Shown here: positions 43,910 to 52,828 of the stretch, piece by piece | How the letters are laid out: the number at the start of each line of letters is the position of its first letter | Numbering within the stretch: position 1 is the first letter of the stretch | Assembly: GCF_000478585.1 (NCBI RefSeq) | Contig: NZ_ARWI01000001.1 | Location: forward strand, 2,294,001-2,358,000 | DNA length: 64,000 nt | Source: Thiomicrorhabdus sp. Kp2 | GTDB lineage: Bacteria > Pseudomonadota > Gammaproteobacteria > Thiomicrospirales > Thiomicrospiraceae | Direction of reading: 5' to 3' | The notes under the pieces: generated by a model | The model's database searches: none | What the model saw: only the letters and a program-made list of their open reading frames with translations | What the model was told of the DNA's origin: nothing | Position numbers and translations under genes: made by a program

Positions 43910-45487
43910 TTACTCTGTATCAGAATCTCGAATTAACGGAACTTCTTCTGAACGGCTTTTTATGTCCACCATAGGGGCTTCAGCAAGAACGCCTGATTTA
44001 TCGTATTTAACCCAAATTAATTGTTGTTTAATTTGATTACCATCTAAACTTAATATGCCGGTTTTGCCACTGGTTAAACAAGCACCATTTTGCAGGTTTT
44101 CAAGTTGCATGGTGACTTGAAAACTGTCCCAGCCAAAGGCTTCAAATGCGGATGTTAAATCAACAGGATTGAGTACGGCAGGGTAGGTTAAAAAACTAAC
44201 ACGATTTAAATCACGGTTTTCAGGGATGGTTTGAAAAGAGTTAGGTGTTAATTCTGTATCGCCATACAGCGGTGTATCTAATTCAAAGAAATCAAACTGG
44301 GGTCTAAAGACCGCCATACGATGAGCATTGTCAAAAATAACAATGGCATCGAGATCAGCACGAGTACGTGGGAAAAATTCGAGTTTTTCACCAATTAACC
44401 AACGTAGGTTATTTTGTCGTTCCTTGCTCAAGTTTTCATGGATGAGGTTGCCAAGCGCATCGCGAAGTTTTGGATTTTCATCTGGATAAACACTCAGTAC
44501 GGCAGAATCTTTATAGCGTAAAAGGGTTTGTTGCAACTCGGTTGCACTAGCAAGGGAGTGTTTATTATCGTTAGTTAAAATACCAATACGCTTAAAGCCA
44601 GAATGTGTAAAACGTTGTAACATTTGCTGGCTTTGATTAGCGGATTTAAAGCTAAACTGGGTAATAGCACTATTATTAACGGTATTTAAGACAAGCATTT
44701 TATCGTCATGAAAACTGGCGATTTGCTGAATGGCTTCTTTACGAAGTGGGCCAATGATTCGATCTGCACCTTCTTCTTTGGCTCGATTATAGGTGGCTTC
44801 TACGTTTTCAAGCTCACTGGTGTCGTAAAATTTAAGGGTAACGTTTTGCTGAGATGCAAAAAAAGCCTTCATAATACCGCTAAGGATTTGATTTCCAACC
44901 ACTCTATATTTACCTTCTAAAGGAAGCAATACTGCGATTTGATTGATGGCTTTTGGCGTAGGTTTTTGTGCCATTAATTTGGCTAATAGGTGTTTTTGAT
45001 AGATTGCATCCGATTCAAAGGTTTTTAAGTTCAATAGCTCTGTATTAAATTCATATTTAGAACTTGCAAAGGCTTTATGTAAACTGCCCCAAGCTTGAAT
45101 GTCTGGATTTGAATCATTGGCTAAGATTTGAATTTTTTGACTTGGTAAAGAGTTAACAATCGCCCAGGCCTGTTCTTCAATTTGTGCTTGAACGGTTGGC
45201 TTGTCTGCTTGTTTATGCCACAGTACGGTGCTGTATAGTAAGTAATCTGCCCAGCGAGCTTGTATTGCCGCATCCGCTCTTAACTTTTGAATTTCTTCTA
45301 AACTCAAATTTTGTCGGTCTTCGCCTGCTGACGCTTGAGTTTGGTTAACCGTTGGTTCACTTTTAGGTGTTGGCGCTGTAACAGGTTTGTTTGGCACGCT
45401 TCCACAAGCAGAAAGTCCTAAAATAACGGCTGAAAGTGTTAAAACCTTTAGCGGTTTTGTCATGTAAAAAGGCGAGGTCATTATCAT
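43910..45487 (-). CDS. lpoA: Penicillin-binding protein activator LpoA
   Basis: Outer-membrane lipoprotein that activates PBP1A during peptidoglycan synthesis. The lipobox is LSAC in [13 protein letters not shown]. An N-terminal TPR-like helical region (~residues 60-175) is followed by a periplasmic-binding-protein-like domain ([45 protein letters not shown]). At 525 residues the size fits. The start among the Mets at codons 1, 3 or 9 is unclear; none has a strong ribosome-binding site. Divergent from rsmI, with yraN downstream. Confidence 0.92.
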   Translation of the reverse strand: MIMTSPFYMTKPLKVLTLSAVILGLSACGSVPNKPVTAPTPKSEPTVNQTQASAGEDRQNLSLEEIQKLRADAAIQARWADYLLYSTVLWHKQADKPTVQAQIEEQAWAIVNSLPSQKIQILANDSNPDIQAWGSLHKAFASSKYEFNTELLNLKTFESDAIYQKHLLAKLMAQKPTPKAINQIAVLLPLEGKYRVVGNQILSGIMKAFFASQQNVTLKFYDTSELENVEATYNRAKEEGADRIIGPLRKEAIQQIASFHDDKMLVLNTVNNSAITQFSFKSANQSQQMLQRFTHSGFKRIGILTNDNKHSLASATELQQTLLRYKDSAVLSVYPDENPKLRDALGNLIHENLSKERQNNLRWLIGEKLEFFPRTRADLDAIVIFDNAHRMAVFRPQFDFFELDTPLYGDTELTPNSFQTIPENRDLNRVSFLTYPAVLNPVDLTSAFEAFGWDSFQVTMQLENLQNGACLTSGKTGILSLDGNQIKQQLIWVKYDKSGVLAEAPMVDIKSRSEEVPLIRDSDTE

Positions 45488-45650
45488 TTTGATTTAAAAT
45501 AGTTATCTATTATTAAGTTATTATTATGGATTATATAGCAATCCGTATTCAGATTGGGTACTGTTGCTTAGTTAAAATTCATCGGTTTTAAATACCATTC
45601 TAAATTCCCTTATGGCGTTGATAACCCTTCATAAAAAGATAAAGGTTAAT

Positions 45651-46526
45651 ATGAGTCAAAATTTTGAGAGCCAATCGTGTGGCACACTGTATGTCATTGC
45701 CACACCAATCGGTAATTTAAGCGACATTACTCGAAGAGCGATTGAAACGCTTGAAAAAGTGGATTGGGTAGCCGCAGAGGATACACGGCACAGCAAACCC
45801 TTATTACACTCATTAGGAATTAACCAGAATTTGCTCAGTTTACATGAGCATAATGAGGCGCAAAGAACGGAACAATTACTGGAAAAACTGCAAAACGGTG
45901 AGAGTGGTGCGCTGATTTCAGATGCGGGCACGCCATTGATTAATGACCCAGGTTATTTTTTAGTAAAACGCCTACGCCAAGAAGGCGTTCAAGTGGTGCC
46001 TGTTCCTGGGCCAAGTGCGGTGATTACGGCATTATGTGCGGCAGGATTACCCACGGATCGTTTTACCTATGAAGGTTTTTTGCCTGCTAAATCGAGTAAA
46101 AGAATATTGGCGTTAGAAGCTTTGGTGTCTGAAACACGTACTTTGGTATTTTACGAATCTCCACATCGTTTAATGGATTGTTTACAGAATATGCAACAGG
46201 TTTTTGGTGATGACAGAGAGATGGTGGTTGCCCGTGAGCTCACTAAAAAGTTTGAGCAGTTTGTTTCTGGCTCGGTTGGGGAGGTAGTCACTTACTTTAC
46301 GGATAACTCTGATAAGGTTCGTGGTGAGTTTGTTTTGATGTTGACAGGAGCTGAGCTTAAAACCGATGCCGATTCAGAAGCAAAATTGGTTGAAGTGGAT
46401 AAGATGATTCAAATTATGTTGAAACAGTCTTTGCCTGTAAAACAAATTTCTGAAATGATTGCTGAAATAACGGGTGAGAAGAAAAAAACGATTTACCAGC
46501 GCGTGTTAGAGTTAAAGGCGTGTTAA
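45651..46526 (+). CDS. rsmI: 16S rRNA (cytidine1402-2'-O)-methyltransferase RsmI
   Basis: Methylates the ribose of C1402 in 16S rRNA. The 291-residue tetrapyrrole-methylase-fold protein starts GTLYVIATPIGNLSDITRRA and contains AAEDTRHSKPLL, ISDAGTPLINDPGYFLV, PVPGPSAVITALCAAGLP and YESPHRLMDCL. The ATG at 45651 has AAAGG upstream and is preferred over 45612. Divergent from lpoA, as in many gammaproteobacteria. Confidence 0.95.
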   Translation: MSQNFESQSCGTLYVIATPIGNLSDITRRAIETLEKVDWVAAEDTRHSKPLLHSLGINQNLLSLHEHNEAQRTEQLLEKLQNGESGALISDAGTPLINDPGYFLVKRLRQEGVQVVPVPGPSAVITALCAAGLPTDRFTYEGFLPAKSSKRILALEALVSETRTLVFYESPHRLMDCLQNMQQVFGDDREMVVARELTKKFEQFVSGSVGEVVTYFTDNSDKVRGEFVLMLTGAELKTDADSEAKLVEVDKMIQIMLKQSLPVKQISEMIAEITGEKKKTIYQRVLELKAC

Positions 46527-46544
46527 CTGAATGAAAATCAGGGG

Positions 46545-46961
46545 TTAATCATGACGATGCATCGATTTATTTGCTGGTTTTGGGTCTAAATATTCGATGT
46601 TTATCACTTTATAAACCACCTTTAAGATACCTGTTGGGGTGAACGGTTTTTTAACCCAGGCTTTTACGCCTAGTTCTTGAGCCTCATCTCTACACGTTTT
46701 ACCATCTTCGGCACTCAGCATAATGCAAGGCGTTTGAGTGTTCTTGCCCTGGTTTTTTGCCACTTCAACTAACTCTAGGCCATTGTGGTTGTTTTCTAAC
46801 ATGAAATCCACAATCATAAGGTCGTATTTTTTTTGCATAATAAATTGAGTGGCTTCTTCTATTGTTACCGCACTATCTACTTCGATTCCATCACTTTCTA
46901 AAGTCATTTTTAATAGTGTGCGAATGACTTTGGCATCATCAAGAATAAGAATTTTTAGCAT
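46545..46961 (-). CDS. CheY-like single-domain response regulator
   Basis: A 138-residue receiver domain without output domain. The acidic pair is in ILILDDAKVIR, the phospho-acceptor Asp in LMIVDFMLENN, the Thr/Ser position in CIMLSAEDG and the conserved Lys in AWVKKPFTP. A short tail follows. The cognate kinase is not in the window. It is convergent with rsmI. Confidence 0.88.
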   Translation of the reverse strand: MLKILILDDAKVIRTLLKMTLESDGIEVDSAVTIEEATQFIMQKKYDLMIVDFMLENNHNGLELVEVAKNQGKNTQTPCIMLSAEDGKTCRDEAQELGVKAWVKKPFTPTGILKVVYKVINIEYLDPKPANKSMHRHD

Positions 46962-47044
46962 GCAACCTCTCGGGCGTTATGGAATTATTGAGTGAATTGA
47001 AGTTAAGTATAGATACGAATCTTAAAAATGCAAAGTTTAAATGA

Positions 47045-47054
47045 CCAGGCCTGG
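47045..47054. repeat. Palindrome CCAGGCCTGG, intergenic copy
   Basis: Full copy in context GACCAGGCCTGGTATG, upstream of the response-regulator gene and 55 bases before the third CACGAAG-family element. Confidence 0.8.
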
Positions 47055-47107
47055 TATGCATTGTTGCCGCCCATACTTTTGTGATTGATTTTAGTGTTAT
47101 ATAAAAT

Positions 47108-47316
47108 CAACCACAGAGTCACGAAGACACGAAGATACAAAAAAATTAGTAAAAACCATTTGGTAAACATGGTTCATTCATTAACCCAGATGGCCTAAGC
47201 TCATTATTTATAAAGCTTTAATACCCATAGCCAAGTACATTTAGATTGGTTATTTGTTCAAATAAAACAGGCAGTTAATTTTTGAATTCTTCGTGCTTTC
47301 GTGTCTTCGTGGTTAA
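47108..47316. repeat. CACGAAG-family element, copy 3 (~209 bp, opposite orientation)
   Basis: Left end CAACCACAGAGTCACGAAG and ACACGAAG; right end GAATTCTTCGTGCTTTCGTG then TCTTCGTGGTTAA. Read on the minus strand, the first ~60 bases match copies 1 and 2 (GAATTC, TTTTATTTGAACAAATAACC), while the rest has diverged. This copy is therefore inverted relative to the other two. It sits between the response regulator and rsmJ; no gene is seen in the 394-bp gap. Confidence 0.78.
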
Positions 47317-47355
47317 AGCTTTGGTTTTATCAACCATAAAATACACTTACCTTTT

Positions 47356-48195
47356 TTATAATTGATTCGATGCTTTTAACGCTTTAATCACGTAAATATC
47401 ATAACGGGTATTTGGACTGCTCACCTGGCTGCTGGGTTGAATATTGTTAATTGGGCAAAAAACAGGCACAGCGCCTTTGGGTCTTTTGACCACTACGCGA
47501 TATTTAGCTGTTTGCAGTGCGGCGGCTAATAAGTTCTCGCTGTCAGTATCGGGGCCAACCAGTTGCTGTAAAGCTTGCATCTCTTTTTTAGCGGCCGCTT
47601 TTTTCTTTTTTTCTGGATACATCGGATCCATATAAATAACATCAATGTCGGGTTTTTCATCCAATAAATACTGAGCGCTATCGGCGTTAACCAGAGATAG
47701 ATTTTGAATGCTGTTAGCCATTTCTTCGTCAAGGGCTTCTGTTGGGTTATTGGCTCTTTCAAGCGCATCATTTAAGAGTGCGGCAACAATGGGTGAGCGC
47801 TCAATCATTTGCACCTTAAACCCTAAGCTTGCAAGTACATAGCTATCACCGCCCATGCCTGCGGTAGCATCAATAATGGTGGGTAGGCGGCTGGTCTCAT
47901 TTTGAGTGATTTGCCCCATTGCCCTTACAAGCGGTTGACCTTTGCCACCACCAAACTGACGGCGATGGGCTTTTTTTCCACCCAAAAAGTCAATCGATAC
48001 AGGGCCTTGTTTATCCGAGCAGAGGGAAAGTTTGATAGTGGGGTCTTTTTTATCGCTAAGCCAGTCTAGCCAAAGGCTAGAAATTGATTGATTATGACAA
48101 ATCGGTAAGCCTAATAAATCACTTAAAGCTTTGGCTTTTTCAGGGTAGGTATTGGCAATACAAAGCGATTCTGCTGTGTTGGAATGGTTTATCAT
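47356..48195 (-). CDS. rsmJ: 16S rRNA (guanine1516-N2)-methyltransferase RsmJ
   Basis: Methylates G1516 of 16S rRNA. The 279-residue protein has the family blocks HRRQFGGGKGQPLVRAMG, SAM motif IIDATAGMGGDSYVLASLG, MIERSPIVAALL and YMDPMYPEKKKKAAAKKEM. Its start codon follows immediately after the stop of the upstream membrane-protein gene, with no spacer. Confidence 0.95.
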   Translation of the reverse strand: MINHSNTAESLCIANTYPEKAKALSDLLGLPICHNQSISSLWLDWLSDKKDPTIKLSLCSDKQGPVSIDFLGGKKAHRRQFGGGKGQPLVRAMGQITQNETSRLPTIIDATAGMGGDSYVLASLGFKVQMIERSPIVAALLNDALERANNPTEALDEEMANSIQNLSLVNADSAQYLLDEKPDIDVIYMDPMYPEKKKKAAAKKEMQALQQLVGPDTDSENLLAAALQTAKYRVVVKRPKGAVPVFCPINNIQPSSQVSSPNTRYDIYVIKALKASNQL

Positions 48196-48594
48196 TTAAT
48201 GGGCAAAACCTTTAACACTAATAATAATGGTAAAACCCAGTGCGGCATTGATAAAGCCATACAAAGAGATGCTCCAATAGAGCCACCAATATTGCTGCTT
48301 GGTTTTCAGGTAATAAAAATACGGAATAAGCAGGACTAAACTATTGGCTATAGCAATGACAATAACGCTGAGACTGTTTTGAATATTAAATAGGTCCCAA
48401 AGCAGGGTACTGGGTACAGCACCTACAAAAAAAGCGTATTGCCAAAAATGAATTTTGCCAATGGGCAGGAGTAGCGCAAATGCCAATGCCCAAATAAAAC
48501 CATAAAAAATGGATTTAGTTAAAGGATATTTATAAAAAGGCAAACTTGTTTGTTGGGCTGAACTGACGTTAGGTTCATTGCTTTGATTGTTCAT
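48196..48594 (-). CDS. Hypothetical four-helix membrane protein
   Basis: A 132-residue protein with four hydrophobic segments (about 28-46, 50-68, 72-94 and 103-127) and a polar N-terminus. I do not recognise the family. Its stop abuts the rsmJ start on the minus strand, so the two are surely co-transcribed, but nothing links it to rRNA methylation. Confidence 0.7.
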   Translation of the reverse strand: MNNQSNEPNVSSAQQTSLPFYKYPLTKSIFYGFIWALAFALLLPIGKIHFWQYAFFVGAVPSTLLWDLFNIQNSLSVIVIAIANSLVLLIPYFYYLKTKQQYWWLYWSISLYGFINAALGFTIIISVKGFAH

Positions 48595-48786
48595 AGGGTT
48601 TATTTGGTTTATTTATAAGGCTTTGTAAATTGAATGGCTATCTTATACGAAAACGATTAAACGAGGAATCTTAAGTATTCTTATTGTTTGGCTATTTATA
48701 TGAATAAAGAGGCATATAATGTACTCTTGTACTTAGATGTATTGTCGTACTGTATTGTTGTACTCAAAGAGACTTTTACAAGCAAA

Positions 48787-50136
48787 ATGAAATTAATCCA
48801 AAACACAGCACAGCCTTTTAAGGCTTTTTACCATAAACTTGCTTTAGCGAGTCTAAAGTTATTGGCGTTGGGGTTCGCTGCGTGGTCTTTTAATGTCTCG
48901 GCGGCTCAGCAAGCGCATGAGCGTATTATTTTGGATGGCTCTAATTGGCACTATTTTTCTCAACTCCCGCAAGCTGGTTTTTTGTTTGTGGATGAACAGC
49001 AAAAACTTCTACAGTCTAAAAACCCCCAGCAAGCTTATGTACCTGCATCAACGACTAAATTAATTACTGCGTTATTAAGCCTTCAGCATTGGGGTGAAGA
49101 TTATCGTTTTAAAACTGAATTTTATCTTCAAAAATCAACAGCGGCTTCACCAGTATTAGTTGTAAAAGGTTATGGCGACCCCTTTTTGGTTTCTGAAGAG
49201 TTGCAAATTCTCGCTAATAATCTCTCTAAACAGTTAGCTGAACAAGGTGTTTCACAATTATCAGGTATTCAAATTGATAGCAGTTTTTATCAACCAGGCC
49301 TGGTTATGCCTGGTACGGGGGAGAGTGATAACCCTTATGATGCGATTCCTGCTGCAGTGGCGGCCAATTTTAATAGTATTTTTGTAGAAAAGAGCGGTAA
49401 ACAGTTCTTGAGTGCAGAACCACAAACGCCTATGACCGTGAGTGGCTTGAAAATTGCCAAAACCATTAAACAATTCCACCAAACAAAAAATGGCTTAACG
49501 CAACGTATTAATTTGGGCAATGATGCCGAGCTAAATCAACGTTATTTTGCTGAGTTATTGTCGAAATTTATAGAAGGTCACGGCATTACGGTTGAGAACG
49601 TGGTGACCTTTAATGAAACCGTGCAACATCTTGAGCAAAAGCAAAAGCAAAAGCAAAAGATTTATACCCACTTAAATAGTAAAACCTTGGCCGATGTGAT
49701 TCGCCCAATGATGAAATATTCCACCAATTTTATTGCCAATCAACTAGCGCTAAACTTAGGTGTTGAATTATTTGGCATGCCAGCTAATCAAGATAAAGTA
49801 AAAAAGGCCTACCAAAAATTGCTATCAGAACAGTTTAAGTGGCAAAATTTTTATATTGAAGATGGCGCAGGGCTCTCAAGAGATAACCATCTGGCGCCAA
49901 ATCAATTGATTGATGTCTTACAGGCATTTAAACCCTGGCGTAAGCTTTTGCCAGAGATTGAAGCCAGTGTTTTTGCCAAGTCAGGTACGCTGATAGGTGT
50001 GAGCACCTTAGCAGGCTATGTCGAAAAAGATAACCAATTTTTACCGTTTGCAATGATGATTAACCAGCGAGTACCTTATCGATTCAGAAATAGATTCGCC
50101 AAAGAACTCGCCAGCGCGAAATTAATGCGTTATTAA
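48787..50136 (+). CDS. dacB: D-alanyl-D-alanine carboxypeptidase/endopeptidase (PBP4 family)
   Basis: Periplasmic peptidoglycan hydrolase of the S13 family, 449 residues from the ATG at 48787. The signal region is LKLLALGFAAWSFNVSAAQ. Active-site motifs are STTK (S88-K91), a YSTNF motif in place of SxN, and KSGTLIG (KTG box). An extended frame reaches 48688, but the ATG at 48787 fits the signal peptide. A GCAAAA hexamer is repeated four times in frame (49635-49658), coding a KQ run. The palindrome at 49294-49303 encodes PGL. Confidence 0.9.
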   Translation: MKLIQNTAQPFKAFYHKLALASLKLLALGFAAWSFNVSAAQQAHERIILDGSNWHYFSQLPQAGFLFVDEQQKLLQSKNPQQAYVPASTTKLITALLSLQHWGEDYRFKTEFYLQKSTAASPVLVVKGYGDPFLVSEELQILANNLSKQLAEQGVSQLSGIQIDSSFYQPGLVMPGTGESDNPYDAIPAAVAANFNSIFVEKSGKQFLSAEPQTPMTVSGLKIAKTIKQFHQTKNGLTQRINLGNDAELNQRYFAELLSKFIEGHGITVENVVTFNETVQHLEQKQKQKQKIYTHLNSKTLADVIRPMMKYSTNFIANQLALNLGVELFGMPANQDKVKKAYQKLLSEQFKWQNFYIEDGAGLSRDNHLAPNQLIDVLQAFKPWRKLLPEIEASVFAKSGTLIGVSTLAGYVEKDNQFLPFAMMINQRVPYRFRNRFAKELASAKLMRY

Positions 50137-50145
50137 AAATGATTG

Positions 50146-50155
50146 CCAGGCCTGG
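50146..50155. repeat. Palindrome CCAGGCCTGG, intergenic copy
   Basis: Full copy 10 bases after the dacB stop, in context TTGCCAGGCCTGGTAA. It could help end dacB transcription but no T-run follows. Confidence 0.8.
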
Positions 50156-50277
50156 TAACTTATTTAAGTCTTTAAAGGCGTAAGGTCTCTTATTCTTGCT
50201 ATATTTTTATTTATTCGATAATGCACTTTCTTAATTCGCCTTTTACAGAACATTACTGTACTATACGCACTCTAAAA

Positions 50278-50653
50278 AGTGGGTCGGACAACCGCGGGAG
50301 AGTTTACTCTTCGGAGGAAAGTCCGGGCACCATAGAGCAGGATTCCAGCTAACAGCTGGGCAGTGAAAGCTGACGGACAGTGCAGCAGAAAATATACCGC
50401 CGATGGCTCTTCGGAGAACAGGTAAGGTTGAAATGGTGCGGTAAGAGCGCACCGCGCTTTTGGCAACAAAAGTGGCAGTGAAAACCCAATCCGGTGCAAG
50501 ACCAAATAGGAAAACAACGTAGCAAGCTTGCTTGTTACAACCTGCTGCTCGCAGGAGTTTTCGGGTAGGTTGCTTGAGGCTAGCAGTGATGTTTAGTCCA
50601 GATGAATGGTTGTCGCTCGCAAGAGTACAGAACCCGGCTTATAGACCCACTTT
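50278..50653 (+). ncRNA. rnpB: RNase P RNA, bacterial class A
   Basis: Catalytic RNA that matures tRNA 5' ends. The ends AGTGGGTC (50278-50285) and GACCCACT (50644-50651) pair as helix P1. The 5' conserved core GAGGAAAGTCCGGGC (50315-50329) and the 3' core ACAGAACCCGGCTTATAG (50628 onward) are both present, as is the GGTAAGGTTGAAATGGTGCG stretch, which fits the specificity domain. The P1 stem followed by TTTTTTC also serves as terminator. Position between dacB and mraZ agrees with the common placement of rnpB upstream of the dcw cluster. Boundaries are good to a few bases. Confidence 0.95.
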
Positions 50654-51266
50654 TTTCTTTCCCCCTAGAATTCTTAAAATTTCCAAGTTTTTTATTTCGC
50701 TTCCAAGCGTGTCAATAAGTTTTCCTCTCTAGTTGATGCAGTATTGCATTGCAAAATTACTTTCAACTTCAAAATTAGCTATTTAAACGAGCTTAAATTC
50801 TGAAACCAAGTTCGTTAAAAGACTCGTTATTAATGAAAATGGTTTTGAGTCAGTCTACCAGGCCTGGTAGTTCTCTTTTGTATCGTTGTAATTTCATTTA
50901 TTTGGATGCCACATGCTAGATTTTTAAAAAATAAGGTCAAAACACCCACTTTTTTTATTTTTTTTGAAAAAAAAGAAATAAATCCCCACTTTGATTTAAA
51001 AAATATACGGATAGAAATATACATACTATATGTTGTGTCTATTGATTGTGTGTTTGCATATATGTAGTTTATGAGAGCGCTGTTGTCGACTATGTAATTT
51101 TACCAAGAACAAGACAAAATGTTGTTGACTCTAGTTAAAATAACTTTTTTATGATTGTTATAACTGGTTGAAATATAAAGATAAATAAATAATGTAAAAT
51201 CTTTTCTTATTTTTCTAAAAGCGCTCTAAGTTGTTGTCAGTAAATGGAATTTGCCTTTTTGGATGG
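50654..51266. other. Long AT-rich intergenic region upstream of mraZ
   Basis: No gene seen. It carries one full palindrome (50858-50867, context CTACCAGGCCTGGTAG) and, around 50943-50996, two CCCACTTT-type boxes on either side of a T-run/A-run inverted stretch (TTTATTTTTTTT and AAAAAAAAGAAATAAA). CCCACTT is the complement of the AAGTGGG-like MraZ box, so this may be a second, remote MraZ site. Otherwise it is A/T-rich filler. Confidence 0.5.
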
Positions 51267-51295
51267 TTGACAGTGGCGTTAAAAGTTCATATAGT
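51267..51295 (+). promoter_or_regulatory. Sigma-70 promoter of the dcw cluster
   Basis: TTGACA at 51267-51272, a 17-base spacer, then TATAGT at 51290-51295. The -35 is a perfect consensus match and the spacing is ideal. Transcription would begin near 51302, about 30 bases before the mraZ start codon. Confidence 0.85.
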
Positions 51296-51327
51296 GGCAC
51301 CAAGTGGGGCAAAGTGGTGAAAAGTGG
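51293..51327 (+). promoter_or_regulatory. MraZ operator: four AGTGG boxes at 10-bp spacing
   Basis: AGTGG occurs at 51293, 51303, 51313 and 51323, exactly one per 10 bases, with a further AGTGG at 51272. MraZ binds such tandem TGGGN/GTGGN repeats and represses its own operon. Here they cover the -10 element, the start point and the leader up to six bases before the ATG, so bound MraZ would block both polymerase and early elongation. Confidence 0.88.
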
Positions 51328-51332
51328 TAAAT

Positions 51333-51791
51333 ATGCTTTTTTTTAGAGGAATCAATTCGGTCAGTATCGATACTAAGGGAAGAATGGCTATCCCTAAGAA
51401 GTATCGTGAATCGATTTCTGACGCCAGCGATAACCAACTGGTTGCCACAATTGATCTGCATAGCCCATGTTTGCTGATTTATACCCTAGACGAGTGGGAA
51501 ATCATTGAGCGTAAATTAATGTCTTTGCCAAACGTTGATCCTCAGGCGAGATTGTACCAGCGTTTACTATTGGGACATGCTTCGGAGATGGAAATTGATT
51601 CACAAGGTCGTGTGTTATTGCCGAGTTTGCTGAGAGAGCATGCCAATATTGATAAGCCAGCGATTTTACTAGGGCAGGGCAATAAGTTTGAATTGTGGTC
51701 ACAAGAGGCTTGGGATAATAGCCGTCCAGAAATGTTGGATACAGCCATGTCAAACGAGATTTCAGAATCACTTGCAAGTTTAAGTTTGTAA
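51333..51791 (+). CDS. mraZ: Transcriptional regulator MraZ
   Basis: SpoVT/AbrB-type regulator and first dcw gene, 152 residues. Two copies of the family motif are visible, SVSIDTKGRMAIPKKYRE near the start and MEIDSQGRVLLPSLLREHA in the second half. I chose the ATG at 51333 (MLFFRGINSV), which matches the usual FRGIN start, over the GTG at 51324. No good Shine-Dalgarno is present because the MraZ boxes occupy the leader. Confidence 0.95.
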   Translation: MLFFRGINSVSIDTKGRMAIPKKYRESISDASDNQLVATIDLHSPCLLIYTLDEWEIIERKLMSLPNVDPQARLYQRLLLGHASEMEIDSQGRVLLPSLLREHANIDKPAILLGQGNKFELWSQEAWDNSRPEMLDTAMSNEISESLASLSL

Positions 51792-51835
51792 TTTAGAACT
51801 ATACAGAGCGACATAATCCAAAACAAGGGTGCAAC

Positions 51836-52765
51836 GTGGATTCACAAGAAACACATTTTTCAGTTCTTTTAAATGAATCTTTAGATGGTCTTAATATTAA
51901 ACAAGATGGCGTTTATATTGATGGCACATTTGGTCGAGGTGGACACAGCACGGCTTTGCTAAAACGCTTAGGTGAAAATGGCCGATTAATTGCCATAGAC
52001 CAAGATCCCGAAGCGATTGAGTATGCCAATACACATATTAAGGATTCACGTTTTGAAATTCAGTACGGCAGTTTTGAAGATGTAAAACAGTACTGCGAAA
52101 CGCGAGGTCTAGTGGGTAAAGTTGATGGACTGCTATTAGATTTAGGTGTTTCTTCTCCACAGTTAGATGATGCTGAACGCGGTTTTAGTTTTATGCGTGA
52201 AGGCCCTCTTGATATGCGCATGAACCCAGAAGAGGGTTTGAGTGCCAAAGAGTGGTTAAAAAAAGTAGATGAAAAAACCTTAAAGTTGGTTTTGCAAAAC
52301 TACGGCGAAGAGCGGTTTTCTGGGCGTATCGCTCGAGAGATTAAAGAAGCCTCTATAAAAGACGAATTACAAACAACGTTGGATTTGGCAAGGCTTGTAC
52401 AGAGAGTTTCGCCAAAGACTGAAAAAAATAAACATCCAGCAACTCGTACCTTTCAAGCAATACGTATTGCAGTAAATCGTGAATTGGATGTGTTAAAGAA
52501 TGTATTAGAATCTGCGATGGAAATTTTAACGCCTGGTGGAAGGCTTTCAGTAATTAGCTTTCACTCGTTAGAAGATCGAATAGTTAAAGTGTTTATTCGA
52601 GATCAATCAAAGATTCGAGACCTGTTTCCAGATTCACCGATTCAATTAGAAGTGATTGAGCCGGTGTTGAAGAAAGTCGGAAAGCCTATCTTTCCAAGCA
52701 CAGAGGAGTGCAAGCAAAACTCAAGATCCCGCAGCGCGGTACTGAGAATTGCTGAAAAACTATAA
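51836..52765 (+). CDS. rsmH: 16S rRNA (cytosine1402-N4)-methyltransferase RsmH
   Basis: Methylates N4 of C1402, the same base whose ribose is methylated by RsmI in this window. The 309-residue protein shows HFSVLLNESLDGL, the SAM motif GTFGRGGHSTALL, LLLDLGVSSPQLDDAERGFS, NYGEERFSGRIA and FHSLEDRIVK. Start is GTG at 51836. It follows mraZ by 44 bases. Confidence 0.95.
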   Translation: MDSQETHFSVLLNESLDGLNIKQDGVYIDGTFGRGGHSTALLKRLGENGRLIAIDQDPEAIEYANTHIKDSRFEIQYGSFEDVKQYCETRGLVGKVDGLLLDLGVSSPQLDDAERGFSFMREGPLDMRMNPEEGLSAKEWLKKVDEKTLKLVLQNYGEERFSGRIAREIKEASIKDELQTTLDLARLVQRVSPKTEKNKHPATRTFQAIRIAVNRELDVLKNVLESAMEILTPGGRLSVISFHSLEDRIVKVFIRDQSKIRDLFPDSPIQLEVIEPVLKKVGKPIFPSTEECKQNSRSRSAVLRIAEKL

Positions 52766-52828
52766 CGAAGTGTTATAGAAAAAGAATGTTATTACTGTTT
52801 ATCATGCTGATTAAGGGGAATCGTCGCC

